Source: Bacteroidales bacterium (GTDB lineage: Bacteria > Bacteroidota > Bacteroidia > Bacteroidales > WCHB1-69). Taken from it: a stretch of 64,000 bases of DNA. Both the position numbers and the translations under genes were made by a program. The stretch is from the NCBI GenBank assembly GCA_024686335.1, contig JAILCI010000020.1, positions 26,098 through 90,097 on the forward strand, read 5' to 3'. This document shows positions 9,887 through 18,996 of this stretch, piece after piece (position 1 is the first letter of the stretch; each line of letters starts with the position of its first letter). The notes beneath the pieces were generated by a model. The model was not told the origin of the DNA. It made no database searches and saw only the letters and a list, made by a program, of their open reading frames with translations.

Positions 9887-10927
9887 ATGAAAATCAGCAA
9901 ATTAATTCCATGGTTCTTGTGTGCATGCATACTTGTCACCCTCAACGGATGCCGAAAAAAGGAGCAGGTTGTCACTCCTGAGCTTACAAAAGAGGAAAAG
10001 GAGGAGATCCGCAATGTGGAAGTGCAGATATTCCGCTATGAACAGGCCCTGGACAGCATTGACCTGAAACAGCTGCCGGCGGGGATAGAGAAACTTTATG
10101 GCAAATTTCCCGAAAATCTGATTGCCAAGGATTCTTGGAAAAACAACCAAATGATGCAGGGACTAAAAGCATATCTCTCTGATCCTGTCATCAAAGAACT
10201 CTTCAAAGAGTGTGGTAAACAATACGCCGACATGAGCGATATACAAAGTTCTTTAACTGACGCATTTAAAATCTATCTCACTCATTTCCCGAAAGATACT
10301 ATCCCAACCTTCTACACCCTTATTCCCGGACTGGACTTCTCTACCCCATCGGTTTTCGGTTATGGAAACGACGTATTCATCTGTCTCGATATGTATCTGG
10401 GCAGTAAGTACAAATATTATGCACAGGCCAACATGCCGAAATTCGTCGCCGCCCGCTGCGAGCGAAGTTTCATCCCAACGGATGTGTTTTCCAAATGTAT
10501 GTGCTATAGATATTTGCCAGAAAAAACTCCTATTTCTCTACTCGATTACATGCTTTTCGAAGGTAAAAAACTATACTTTACTCAAATTATGTTCCCTAAA
10601 AAGAAGGAACAAGATATCATCGGCTATAGTACAGCTCAAATGGAATGGTCCAATAAATACCAAGGTCAGGTGTGGCAATATTTCATCGAAAAACAACTTT
10701 TATACTCAAAAGACGAGACTGTCATCCGCCGCATGATCGATGAGACTCCTTTCACAAGAGATTTTGGAAATGAATCTCCCGGTCGCCTCGGAGCCTATAT
10801 TGGATGGCAAATTATTAAGAGTTATATGTCTAACAACAAAGATGTTACCCTACAGGAATTAATGCAAAATACGGAATCTCAACAACTCCTGAACAAATCG
10901 CTATACAAGCCAAAATTTAACAATTAG
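9887..10927 (+). CDS. gldB: Gliding motility lipoprotein GldB
   Basis: The 346-residue product starts with a lipoprotein signal peptide whose lipobox is LNGC (cysteine near residue 22), so it is probably anchored in the periplasm or outer membrane. The body resembles the GldB family: a FPKDTIPTFYTLIPGLDF segment mid-protein and a C-terminal ESPGRLGAYIGWQIIKSYM motif, which is the most characteristic part. GldB is required for gliding in Flavobacterium, and homologues also occur in non-gliding Bacteroidota that carry T9SS. Its presence fits gldF, gldG and porV elsewhere in the window. It lies just upstream of ssb, which has its own promoter. The exact biochemical role of GldB is not established. 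Confidence 0.85.
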   Translation: MKISKLIPWFLCACILVTLNGCRKKEQVVTPELTKEEKEEIRNVEVQIFRYEQALDSIDLKQLPAGIEKLYGKFPENLIAKDSWKNNQMMQGLKAYLSDPVIKELFKECGKQYADMSDIQSSLTDAFKIYLTHFPKDTIPTFYTLIPGLDFSTPSVFGYGNDVFICLDMYLGSKYKYYAQANMPKFVAARCERSFIPTDVFSKCMCYRYLPEKTPISLLDYMLFEGKKLYFTQIMFPKKKEQDIIGYSTAQMEWSNKYQGQVWQYFIEKQLLYSKDETVIRRMIDETPFTRDFGNESPGRLGAYIGWQIIKSYMSNNKDVTLQELMQNTESQQLLNKSLYKPKFNN

Positions 10928-10944
10928 TATATAAAATTAAATTA

Positions 10945-10975
10945 TTTGTTATTTTTATAAAATTTTGTATATTTG
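10945..10975 (+). promoter_or_regulatory. ssb promoter (-33 and -7)
   Basis: TTTG at 10945-10948 and TATATTTG at 10968-10975 are separated by 19 bases, an excellent match to the Bacteroidota promoter. An in-frame ATG at 10965 falls inside this promoter, which argues that translation of ssb starts at 11001. Confidence 0.8.
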
Positions 10976-11000
10976 CTGCGAATTTTTAAAACAAAATAAT

Positions 11001-11441
11001 ATGTCTGGTATTAACAAAGTAATCTTAATTGGCCGACTGGGCAAGGACCCGGAGACCAGAACCTTTGAAGGTGGGGTTAAGAAAGCATCCTTCTCTCTAG
11101 CAACATCCGAATACCGTAAGGACAAGGAGGGTAACCGCGTTGAATTGACAGAATGGCACAACATCGTTTGTTGGCGCAACCTGGCCGAAAATGCGGAGAA
11201 GTATCTCGTCAAGGGCAAAATGATCTACGTGGAAGGCAAACTGCGCACGCGTAATTGGGAAGACAACGGCATCAAGCACTACATCACCGAGGTGGAGGCG
11301 AGCACTTTCACCATGCTGGACTCCCGCAATGCAAATGAGCAAAATGTAGCCACACAAAATGTCAACCAAGGAAACTCTCTCCCGCAAGCACCTGCAGCGG
11401 AGACAACCTTCCCAAGCGAAATGGATGAAATGCCGTTTTAA
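11001..11441 (+). CDS. ssb: Single-stranded DNA-binding protein
   Basis: The 146-residue product opens with INKVILIGRLGKDPETR, the classical SSB OB-fold start, and contains WHNIVCWRNLAENAEKYL (about residues 51-68). A disordered N/Q-rich linker follows, then the acidic tip EMDEMPF that recruits repair and replication partners in other SSBs. Length is normal. I chose the ATG at 11001 rather than the in-frame ATG at 10965 because the latter overlaps the promoter. The gene converges with polA, and the two stop codons are only 3 bases apart with no terminator between them. Confidence 0.95.
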   Translation: MSGINKVILIGRLGKDPETRTFEGGVKKASFSLATSEYRKDKEGNRVELTEWHNIVCWRNLAENAEKYLVKGKMIYVEGKLRTRNWEDNGIKHYITEVEASTFTMLDSRNANEQNVATQNVNQGNSLPQAPAAETTFPSEMDEMPF

Positions 11442-11444
11442 CTT

Positions 11445-14111
11445 TTAGTGGGCATCAAACCAACTATGACCGTCGTTAATGTCCACATCTAACGGCACAT
11501 CGAGTTGCATAGCGTTCATCATCTCGCGACGGACGAGCTCGCGCATTGTGTCGAGTTCTTCTTTCAGCGTATCGAATACCAACTCATCGTGCACCTGCAG
11601 GATCATACGACTGCGCAGTTGTAACTTGTCCATCTCCCGCTGAATGCGGATCATGGCTATTTTGATAAGATCGGCGGCAGTACCCTGTATCGGGGCATTG
11701 ATAGCATTTCGCTCCGCCGATTTTCTCAAAATAGCGTTGTGAGCGTTGATATCCCGGATATAACGCCGTCTGCCCAACAAAGTCTCCACATAGAGATGCT
11801 CGCGGGCAAAATCCAATGTACTGTTCAAATAATCATTGATTTTCGGAAAACTCTTAAAGTAGTCCGCTATCAACTGGCGTGCCTCATACTGAGGAATCTG
11901 TAATCTATCTGCAAGTCCGAAAGCAGAAATACCGTACAAAATGCCAAAGTTGACAGTCTTGGCATTGCGTCGCATGTCCTTGGTCACCTCCTCCTGCGGA
12001 ACCCCATAGACATGAGCTGCCATGGAGGCGTGAATATCTTCATGGCGACGGAAAGTTTTAATCATCCGTTCATCACCACAGACATGTGCCACAATTCTCA
12101 GCTCAATCTGTGAATAGTCGGCTGCCAAAAGCACATGGTCGTCATCTGCCGCCACAAAGGCCTTGCGGATATCACGGCCACGCTCTGTACGGATGGGGAT
12201 GTTCTGCAAATTTGGATTCACAGAACTTAAACGGCCCGTCGCCGTGATGGTCTGCGTGAAAGTAGTGTGTATACGCCCATCCTTAGGATTGATAAGGGCT
12301 GGCAACGCATCAATGTAGGTGGATTTCAGCTTAGAGAGTTTTCGCCACTCTAAAATTAATGGAACGATAGGGTGCTTCGGAGCCAACTTCAACAGCACCT
12401 CCTCGCCAGTTTGATATTGCTTGCTCTTGGTCAACTTGGCATTTTCAACAAGTCGGAGTTTCTCAAAGAGCACCTCGCCTAACTGCTTTGGAGAACCGAT
12501 ATTGAAGGTGACTCCAGCATACTCATATATCTGTTTTTCAATATCTTGCAGCTCCTGTTGCATCGCTTCGGAGTTCTTCTGCAATGTCGGCACATCCAAC
12601 TTCACACCGGCCATCTCCATGTTCGCCAAGACCGACGACAACGGCATCTCAACCTCCTCAAAAAGTTTTTGGAGGTCTCCCTCCTGAATAGCCTTAATGA
12701 GAAGAGGATATAATTGCACATACGCTCCCACACGCTCTAATGCGGACTGCTCTTGTGGTTGTTCGGGCTTAGTGAGCGTCGCCTCTAACATATATTCCAC
12801 CATCATCTCCAAAGTATGCTTGCTCTCCGGTTGAATAAGATAGTGTGCAATCAGCAAATCAAATATCTTCGCATTAGGTTTTATCTTAAAAACAGTTAAA
12901 AACTTATAGGTCTGTTTGTAATCATACAGCGCCACTTCATGTTCCCCAGTAAAAATCCATGATAACAAGGCTTGATAATGACGATGTTCGCTCTCCACAA
13001 AATGATAAAATCCTTCCGCCATGCCGGCCGTCAACACAAAACCCGCAATCCGGTTTTCTTTCATTATCCAATCAAAGAAGAGACGGTCTGACTTTTTCAC
13101 AGAATCCGGAAGATCTTCTAGACTAAAAAGTTGCGTTTTCTTTGCAAACCCTTGACAACATGGGAGTTCTTCCTCGTTTTGTTCTGTAGTTTGGGAGAAG
13201 AGATCCACCTCATCGCTAGCACTGTCGCTAACTTTAAGATCTTTCAAAACTCGTTGGGTCAACGCTTTGAATTCCAGTTCTGCAAAGACAGCTTTCAATT
13301 CCGGAATATTGGGACTGGTTAGCGCCATCTGGTTGAAATCATAATCCAAAGGAACATCCAACATGATGGTTGCCAACTGTTTGGAAAGCAATGCCTGTTC
13401 TTTGTTCTCCATCAGCAAGTTACGCATTTTTTCATTCTCCTGGTCGGCGCCACGCTCATACATTTCCTCAATAGAGTGATAGGTGGCAAGTAGTTTCTGT
13501 GCCCTCACCTGACCGATTCCCGGAACTCCTGGAATATTGTCCGAACTATCACCCCACAAACCCAACATATCTATCAGTTGTTCAGGATCTTCAATCTTAT
13601 ATTTTTCACAAACCTCCTTCACGCCTAAGATCTCCGCTGGCTGCCCAAACTTACCTGGTCTATAGAGATGAATATGCTCGGAAACCAACTGACCATAGTC
13701 TTTGTCGGAGGTAACCATATAGACCTCAAAACCTTCTATTTCAGCATGTTTTGCCAAACTGCCAACCACATCGTCAGCCTCGTAGCCATCCATAGAAACC
13801 ATCGCTATGCGAAATGCTTCCAAGATACGCTTGATATAAGGAACGGACAGAATAATATCGTCAGGCGTGGCCTCACGGTTAGCTTTATAATTTTCAAACT
13901 CCGCATGACGAAAGGTGGGTGCACCTGTATCAAATGCCACTGCCACATGTGTCGGCTGCTCCTTCTTCAGAATCTCATACAGGGAATTCGTGAATCCTAA
14001 TATGGCAGAAGTGTTCAGCCCTTTGGTAGTATAGCGCGGACTCTTCATCATAGCATAATATGCCCTGAATATCAAGCCCATGGCATCGATAAGGTATAAT
14101 TTCTTCTTCAT
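11445..14111 (-). CDS. polA: DNA polymerase I with degenerate 3'-5' exonuclease domain
   Basis: The 888-residue product has a 5'-3' exonuclease domain (about 1-290, with GYEADDVVGSLA and LGLWGDSSDNIPGVPGIG), a middle domain (about 315-500) and the polymerase domain with motif A DYSQIELRI (near 665), motif B RRNAKTVNFGILYG (near 715) and motif C QVHDELVFD (near 840). It fills gaps in repair and lagging-strand synthesis. In the middle domain the metal-binding residues of the proofreading site are not recognisable: the expected FDTET reads FDWIMKE, the Exo II NxKFD reads YKQTY, and Exo III lacks YxxxD. Proofreading is therefore probably absent. Separated from yggS by 106 bases containing a degenerate repeat. 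Confidence 0.95.
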   Translation of the reverse strand: MKKKLYLIDAMGLIFRAYYAMMKSPRYTTKGLNTSAILGFTNSLYEILKKEQPTHVAVAFDTGAPTFRHAEFENYKANREATPDDIILSVPYIKRILEAFRIAMVSMDGYEADDVVGSLAKHAEIEGFEVYMVTSDKDYGQLVSEHIHLYRPGKFGQPAEILGVKEVCEKYKIEDPEQLIDMLGLWGDSSDNIPGVPGIGQVRAQKLLATYHSIEEMYERGADQENEKMRNLLMENKEQALLSKQLATIMLDVPLDYDFNQMALTSPNIPELKAVFAELEFKALTQRVLKDLKVSDSASDEVDLFSQTTEQNEEELPCCQGFAKKTQLFSLEDLPDSVKKSDRLFFDWIMKENRIAGFVLTAGMAEGFYHFVESEHRHYQALLSWIFTGEHEVALYDYKQTYKFLTVFKIKPNAKIFDLLIAHYLIQPESKHTLEMMVEYMLEATLTKPEQPQEQSALERVGAYVQLYPLLIKAIQEGDLQKLFEEVEMPLSSVLANMEMAGVKLDVPTLQKNSEAMQQELQDIEKQIYEYAGVTFNIGSPKQLGEVLFEKLRLVENAKLTKSKQYQTGEEVLLKLAPKHPIVPLILEWRKLSKLKSTYIDALPALINPKDGRIHTTFTQTITATGRLSSVNPNLQNIPIRTERGRDIRKAFVAADDDHVLLAADYSQIELRIVAHVCGDERMIKTFRRHEDIHASMAAHVYGVPQEEVTKDMRRNAKTVNFGILYGISAFGLADRLQIPQYEARQLIADYFKSFPKINDYLNSTLDFAREHLYVETLLGRRRYIRDINAHNAILRKSAERNAINAPIQGTAADLIKIAMIRIQREMDKLQLRSRMILQVHDELVFDTLKEELDTMRELVRREMMNAMQLDVPLDVDINDGHSWFDAH

Positions 14112-14149
14112 TGTGTTAATTTTTATAAATATCTATCCTTCCATGTCAT

Positions 14150-14218
14150 GAATAATGACCTCTCCATCAAACAACTCATCACTCATAACTGAAAACTTTC
14201 AACTGTCAACTATCAACT
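14150..14218. repeat. Degenerate AACTnTCAACT intergenic repeat, copy 1
   Basis: The stretch between yggS and polA contains a run built on AACTGAAAAC, TCAACTGTCAACT and TATCAACT. A similar run ending GTCAACTATT occurs at 15088-15124, at the other flank of yggS. In both places the repeat abuts the stop codon of a minus-strand gene. Confidence 0.6.
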
Positions 14219-14889
14219 CACTTCTGGTAGTTCCTAGCCCCAAAAATAGCACTGCCTACACGGATGAAGGTGCTCCCCTCTTCAATGGCAATCGGATAGT
14301 CATCAGTCATACCCATAGAGATTTCTTTAAACTCTTCATTGCCAGCAAAAAACTCTGTTTTAAGACTTTGGAAGATGTCATGCAACTGGTGGAACTCGCG
14401 TCTTACCTGTTCCATATCTTCAGTAAAGGTGGCCATACCCATCACACCGCAAATCTTCACATTGTGCAGTGTCGGGAAAACATCGCCCTGCAACATGGCA
14501 CGGCACTCATCCAACAGAAAGCCGAACTTTGTGCTCTCTTCGGCTATGTGGAACTGGAGCAGACAGGGAATCACCCTCTGGTTCTTCTCGGCTAACTTAT
14601 TGACCTCCACCAACAAAGATTCACTATCAATGCTATGAATCATCGTCACAAAGGGAGCAATATATTTGATTTTGTTAGTCTGCAGGTGACCGATAAAATG
14701 CCATTGGATATCTTGGGGTAGCACCTCATGCTTGGCCTTCATCTCTTGGGCCTTATTCTCGCCGAAGAGCCGTTGACCTTCATTGTAAAGAAGTTGGATA
14801 TCTTCCGCCGGTTTTGTTTTAGAAACTGCAATCAGGCGTGTGGTTGCAGGCAGTTGTTTTTTAATCTCGTAATATTTTTCAATGTTCAT
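14218..14889 (-). CDS. YggS/PLPBP-family pyridoxal-phosphate homeostasis protein
   Basis: The 223-residue product has the family hallmarks: the PLP-binding lysine in LIAVSKTKP (near residue 24), LFGENKAQEM, WHFIGHLQTNKIKYI and, near the C-terminus, SMGMTDDYPIAIEEGSTFIRVGSAIFG with the phosphate-binding serine/threonine. These proteins are single-domain TIM barrels related to alanine racemase that buffer PLP and affect amino-acid and B6 metabolism without known catalysis. Length is typical. It has its own -7 box and may be cotranscribed with polA. Confidence in the family is high; the physiological role here is inferred. Confidence 0.93.
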   Translation of the reverse strand: MNIEKYYEIKKQLPATTRLIAVSKTKPAEDIQLLYNEGQRLFGENKAQEMKAKHEVLPQDIQWHFIGHLQTNKIKYIAPFVTMIHSIDSESLLVEVNKLAEKNQRVIPCLLQFHIAEESTKFGFLLDECRAMLQGDVFPTLHNVKICGVMGMATFTEDMEQVRREFHQLHDIFQSLKTEFFAGNEEFKEISMGMTDDYPIAIEEGSTFIRVGSAIFGARNYQK

Positions 14890-14921
14890 AACGACTCCTT
14901 TATCTTAACGATAAAAACGTG

Positions 14922-14929
14922 CAAAGGTA
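14922..14929 (-). promoter_or_regulatory. -7 box of the yggS-type gene
   Basis: The minus strand reads TACCTTTG, 33 bases upstream of the ATG at 14889. The following 200 bases up to priA are AT-rich and hold nothing else I can identify except the repeat at 15088. Confidence 0.6.
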
Positions 14930-15087
14930 AATAAATTTGTTGAAATGTTGAATCTTTGAAATTGATTGTTTATGAAACTATGAAGTTATTAAGATATTAA
15001 ATCATAAAGGATATTACCTTATATCTCAAAGCAACTAAGGCTTTTTTAATTAATTGTTAATCATTGATTTATCGAAAAAAGGACCAC

Positions 15088-15124
15088 TCAACTCGTAACT
15101 GAAAACCGATAACTGTCAACTATT
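15088..15124. repeat. Degenerate AACTnTCAACT intergenic repeat, copy 2
   Basis: ACTCAACTCGTAACTGAAAA followed by ATAACTGTCAACTATT resembles the run at 14150-14218 and directly precedes the stop codon of priA. Confidence 0.55.
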
Positions 15125-15125
15125 T

Positions 15126-17639
15126 TCACGCGTCCACATTGATAACACACCTAACCTTCTTGTAGGCTTTCTCCTGACGGAATGTATCGATGATGGCTTG
15201 TAGCTTTTGCTTGTACTCTGCCAAATGGTTGTCCTTAGGCAACTTGATCCAGAAATCCTGGATAAAGTAGTTCTGAATGCGGGCCACTAGTGGATATTCG
15301 GGACCAAGGACACGGCGAGGGAACTCGGTGCGCAACAAGCCCGCCAGATAGTTGGCGGCATCTTTCACCACCTTATCTTCCGGATGTTTTAAGGAAAGCT
15401 TGATAACGCGGACCACTGGCGGGAAGTGAAAATCTCGCCGCTCCTGAATCTGACTGTCGTACATAGCCCGGAAATCGTTCGTCTCTACATATTGCAATGC
15501 CGGATGTTTGGGCTGGTAGGTCTGAATGATGACTTTACCGTCGAGTCCCTTTCGACCTGCGCGCCCACTCACCTGGGCAAGTAACTGAAATGCTCTTTCA
15601 AAAGCCCGGAAGTCGGGAAACGACAACAAAGCATCCGCATTGAGAATGCCCACCACACTCACACGGTCAAAATCCAAACCCTTGGTAACCATCTGAGTAC
15701 CCACGAGGATGTCGGTCCTGTGCTGCTCAAAATCGGTAATGATACGTTGGTAAGCATTCTTGGAACGAGTGGTATCAAGATCCATGCGAGCCACACGAGC
15801 GTCTGGAAACAACTCTGCCAAAGCTTCCTCAATCTTCTCAGTACCAAAACCTTTCATAGATATATCGGTACTGTGACACGTCGGACACTCATGCGGCACT
15901 TCGATAGCGTATCCGCAATAGTGGCATTTGAGTAAATTTGTGTTTTTATGATAGGTCAAAGTCACATCGCAGTATTTACAAGTAGGCATCGTCTCGCAAG
16001 TGTGACAAATCATACGCACCGCATAACCGCGACGGTTCTGAAAGAGAATAATCTGTTCTTTTCGGTCTAATGCTTCCGACATCTTCTCAATGAGAAAATC
16101 TGAGAAAACTCCGTGAACCTTATGCTGTTTGTGAGCCTCCGACATATTCACTGTCCAGATATCGGGCAACTTGCTATCTGCAAAACGTTCCATCAAGGTC
16201 ACCAGACCATACTTGCCCTGCTCTACATTGTAAAAGCTTTCTAGCGAAGGTGTTGCGGTACCAAGCAGGACTTTGGATTTATGTATATTTCCTAACATGA
16301 TGGCGCTGTCGCGCGCATGATAGCGCGGAGCAGGATCCTGTTGCTTATAGGAAGCATCGTGTTCCTCATCCACGATAATCAGACCCAAATTCTGATATGG
16401 GAGCAACAAAGCTGAGCGTGCACCGAGAATAAGTTGGTATTTTGAGGTGTCAAATCCCTGATCCTGCAACACTCTCGACCAGATCTCCACCCGTTCATAT
16501 TCGTTGAATCGAGAGTGATAAACTCCCACTTTCTCACCGAAATATTTGCGTAACCGATTTACTATCTGCGAGGTTAGAGCAATCTCAGGCAAAAGGTAAA
16601 GAACCTGCTGACCTTTCTGCAATGCCTCAGCGATGAGTTTAATATAGATTTCTGTCTTTCCACTACCGGTGACGCCATATAGCAGAGTCACGGTATGGTC
16701 GTCAAATTGTGCCTTTATATCATCGAAAGCCCGTTGCTGGGCTGGAGAAAGCAAAATGTTGGAAACCTTATCCTCCGAAGAGCAGTCTACCAGTCGGGAA
16801 ACGACTCTCTCTTCAGTTATAAGGTATCCCTTTTTGAGCAAGGTCTGCCAACGGGCGGGAGTCACGGCCTCCACCTTCATCAGCTGACTCTTAGGAATCG
16901 CAGCCCGGAAATTATAAACGTTGCCCTCGCGCGCTTGCATCATGAAAGCCAGTAAAGCGTCAGACTGCTGAGCGGTCTTAGACGAAGCACTCAACGCATC
17001 CAGCAAGGCCATAAAGGGAGGCTCGGAAGCATACTCGTCAGCCAACCGTATGTAGGTCTCCTTTTTCGGCATATAGGGATTTCGAATCTCTTCGTCCGTC
17101 AGAATCACCTTCTTCTCTACCAATGACTTAATGACTGGAAGAATTTTCTGAACTTGAACCAGTTTGGTCACTTCATCCACTGTCATGGCCTCGCGGTGAG
17201 CCAAGGCCTCCACGATCATCAACTCATATTCGTTCAAAATGGTAAGATCACCGTTGAAATCAGGGCGCAACTTGATTTTAGTCTCACTGGCCAACTTGAG
17301 TGCAGATGGAAGCGCACAGGCCATCACTTCTCCAAGGGTACACATGTAGTAGTCGGCAATCCATTTCCAAAGAGAAAGTTGTCGCTCAGAGATAATCGGA
17401 CGCGGATCCATCACATCCAACACATATTTAGCTACCGTCTTGGGCGTATCGGTATGAACGCGGATTACCAATGCCGTATAGAGCTTACTACGACCGAACG
17501 GCACTATGACCCGCTTGCCAAACGATACTGAGGACTCCAGTTCCTTCGGCACACGATATGTGAAGAGTGTCGCCACCGGCAATGGTAGCAGAACGTCTAC
17601 AAAATAGGTCTTGATTAAATCATTATCGTCCATCCGCAC
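15126..17639 (-). CDS. priA: Primosomal replication restart helicase PriA
   Basis: The 837-residue product carries the N-terminal 3'-fork-binding domain, a superfamily 2 helicase core with Walker A GVTGSGKTEIY (near residue 323) and the DEEH box, and a cysteine-rich zinc region (near 550-600) with the pattern CxxC, CxxC, CxxC and CxxC around CHTC, CKYC, CHYC and CPTC. PriA reloads the replisome at stalled forks. Motif VI is QVSGRAGRKG. Length is normal for the phylum. The start is either 17639 or the ATG two codons downstream. It follows the periplasmic-binding-like gene by 9 bases, suggesting cotranscription. Confidence 0.96.
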   Translation of the reverse strand: MRMDDNDLIKTYFVDVLLPLPVATLFTYRVPKELESSVSFGKRVIVPFGRSKLYTALVIRVHTDTPKTVAKYVLDVMDPRPIISERQLSLWKWIADYYMCTLGEVMACALPSALKLASETKIKLRPDFNGDLTILNEYELMIVEALAHREAMTVDEVTKLVQVQKILPVIKSLVEKKVILTDEEIRNPYMPKKETYIRLADEYASEPPFMALLDALSASSKTAQQSDALLAFMMQAREGNVYNFRAAIPKSQLMKVEAVTPARWQTLLKKGYLITEERVVSRLVDCSSEDKVSNILLSPAQQRAFDDIKAQFDDHTVTLLYGVTGSGKTEIYIKLIAEALQKGQQVLYLLPEIALTSQIVNRLRKYFGEKVGVYHSRFNEYERVEIWSRVLQDQGFDTSKYQLILGARSALLLPYQNLGLIIVDEEHDASYKQQDPAPRYHARDSAIMLGNIHKSKVLLGTATPSLESFYNVEQGKYGLVTLMERFADSKLPDIWTVNMSEAHKQHKVHGVFSDFLIEKMSEALDRKEQIILFQNRRGYAVRMICHTCETMPTCKYCDVTLTYHKNTNLLKCHYCGYAIEVPHECPTCHSTDISMKGFGTEKIEEALAELFPDARVARMDLDTTRSKNAYQRIITDFEQHRTDILVGTQMVTKGLDFDRVSVVGILNADALLSFPDFRAFERAFQLLAQVSGRAGRKGLDGKVIIQTYQPKHPALQYVETNDFRAMYDSQIQERRDFHFPPVVRVIKLSLKHPEDKVVKDAANYLAGLLRTEFPRRVLGPEYPLVARIQNYFIQDFWIKLPKDNHLAEYKQKLQAIIDTFRQEKAYKKVRCVINVDA

Positions 17640-17648
17640 CTCCGCCCA

Positions 17649-18779
17649 TTAATAGGTTGCCGGCAGGATGGTGTTGTCCAACACCTGCAGAAATTGAACG
17701 TTGACATTCTCGTAACCACCGTCTGGATGCTTGTCGAGAATAAAATAATAGCCCAAAGGATTCACCTTTACTTGGTCTGGATCCATATTATGCAGGATCA
17801 ACTCAACAAAATAACGAGTGACATCGTATCCCTGAAAAGCAAAATTTTTCAAGGTCGGAATCGTGTTGAACTGCTTGATATAATTATAGATAAAAAGCTC
17901 TGTCTGTTCACTTTCAAAGTCCACATAATAATCAGAGAAGAAATGCAAGTTCAACTTGTCATAATACTCCACATCGTATGTATTAGAACTGATCCATGTC
18001 TCAGGCACAATCATCAGCAAATGCTCCGGATCCACTTTCTTGCCAGAATAAAGCAATCTTTGGGATAGCGTCAGGCTCAACGCTTCTCCTTGATGCATCA
18101 CCACGAGCACATTGTGTAAGTCGGAACTCATCGAATTAAGTACACCTTGCAATGTGTGAACAGTTTTGAAAGGAATATTATGAGTAGTAAAATAGCTGGA
18201 ATAAGCCTTGTACTCTAAGTTTTTCTTTGCAGAATCAGTGTATAAAACTATTTGATGATTTGGAATGTTATCCAACATGAACGCAAGTGTGGCAGGTGTG
18301 GCCTCATCGGCCGGTGTCAACTTATATACGTACTCATTTCCTTCCAAAATATCGTCACGGGAGGTGAAAGGATTCACTATCGGTACTTGATAATTTTTGG
18401 CATAGTGAGCCGCTATTTGAAAAAGATCGCTGAACAATGGAGCAATAATCAGATCAACCCTCTCCATCAAACTCTTATCATCCATAATCTGACGCAATTT
18501 TGTCTCGTTGTTGGTGATGTCACGCACCACAATCTCCAACGGAACTCCCTGCTCTTCATACTCTTGCAACGCTATCTGCGCTCCTCCCCAAAACCCCATC
18601 ATCTGAAACGACGGAATATTATTCAACTCTTTGCCATACTTGACATTTACAATATCAGTCTCATTATAAGTGGAGGAGTAAAAAGGTATCAAAAAGAGTA
18701 CTGTCTTTACCTGCTGCGCCATTACGGGCAGAGAAAAACAGCACAACAGCATCCATATAAAGATTCTTTTCCCTTTCAT
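17649..18779 (-). CDS. Periplasmic type-I binding-protein-like protein
   Basis: The product (about 376 residues) starts with a signal peptide ending LPVMAQQ and then shows the two-lobe type-I periplasmic binding fold typical of Peripla_BP_6-like proteins: KTVLFLIPFYSS at the start of lobe 1, DLIIAPLFSDLFQIAAHYAK, VPIVNPFTSRDD and later FAFQGYDVTRYFVELI. No LysM domain and no adjacent ABC transporter genes are present, so the ligand and role are unknown. Related proteins in Bacteroidota are often fused to LysM and may bind cell-wall fragments; that is a suggestion only. I chose the ATG at 18779 since the nine residues upstream precede a good signal peptide. Confidence 0.7.
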   Translation of the reverse strand: MKGKRIFIWMLLCCFSLPVMAQQVKTVLFLIPFYSSTYNETDIVNVKYGKELNNIPSFQMMGFWGGAQIALQEYEEQGVPLEIVVRDITNNETKLRQIMDDKSLMERVDLIIAPLFSDLFQIAAHYAKNYQVPIVNPFTSRDDILEGNEYVYKLTPADEATPATLAFMLDNIPNHQIVLYTDSAKKNLEYKAYSSYFTTHNIPFKTVHTLQGVLNSMSSDLHNVLVVMHQGEALSLTLSQRLLYSGKKVDPEHLLMIVPETWISSNTYDVEYYDKLNLHFFSDYYVDFESEQTELFIYNYIKQFNTIPTLKNFAFQGYDVTRYFVELILHNMDPDQVKVNPLGYYFILDKHPDGGYENVNVQFLQVLDNTILPATY

Positions 18780-18823
18780 ATTGAACGTTCTTAACAGACC
18801 GGGCAAACTTTCATTTGCAACCG

Positions 18824-18831
18824 CAAAAATA
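18824..18831 (-). promoter_or_regulatory. -7 box of the periplasmic-binding-like gene / priA unit
   Basis: The minus strand reads TATTTTTG, 45 bases upstream of the ATG at 18779. Confidence 0.5.
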
Positions 18832-18942
18832 ATAAAAATGATACAATATTATGGAACCATTTTTTCTTTCTCCACAAAAGCCATTTTTAAATTAGAAAAT
18901 TGTAATAAATAAATATTTCGTTTTGTTTTATTTAAAAAATAC

Positions 18943-18973
18943 TTGACAAAATTTTCTTTCTCTTGTATCTTTG
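18943..18973 (+). promoter_or_regulatory. Promoter of the EEP-family gene
   Basis: TTG at 18943-18945 and TATCTTTG at 18966-18973 are spaced by 20 bases, close to the Bacteroidota consensus. The ATG follows at 18997. Confidence 0.75.
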
Positions 18974-18996
18974 CCTTTCAGAAAACAAATGAAACT

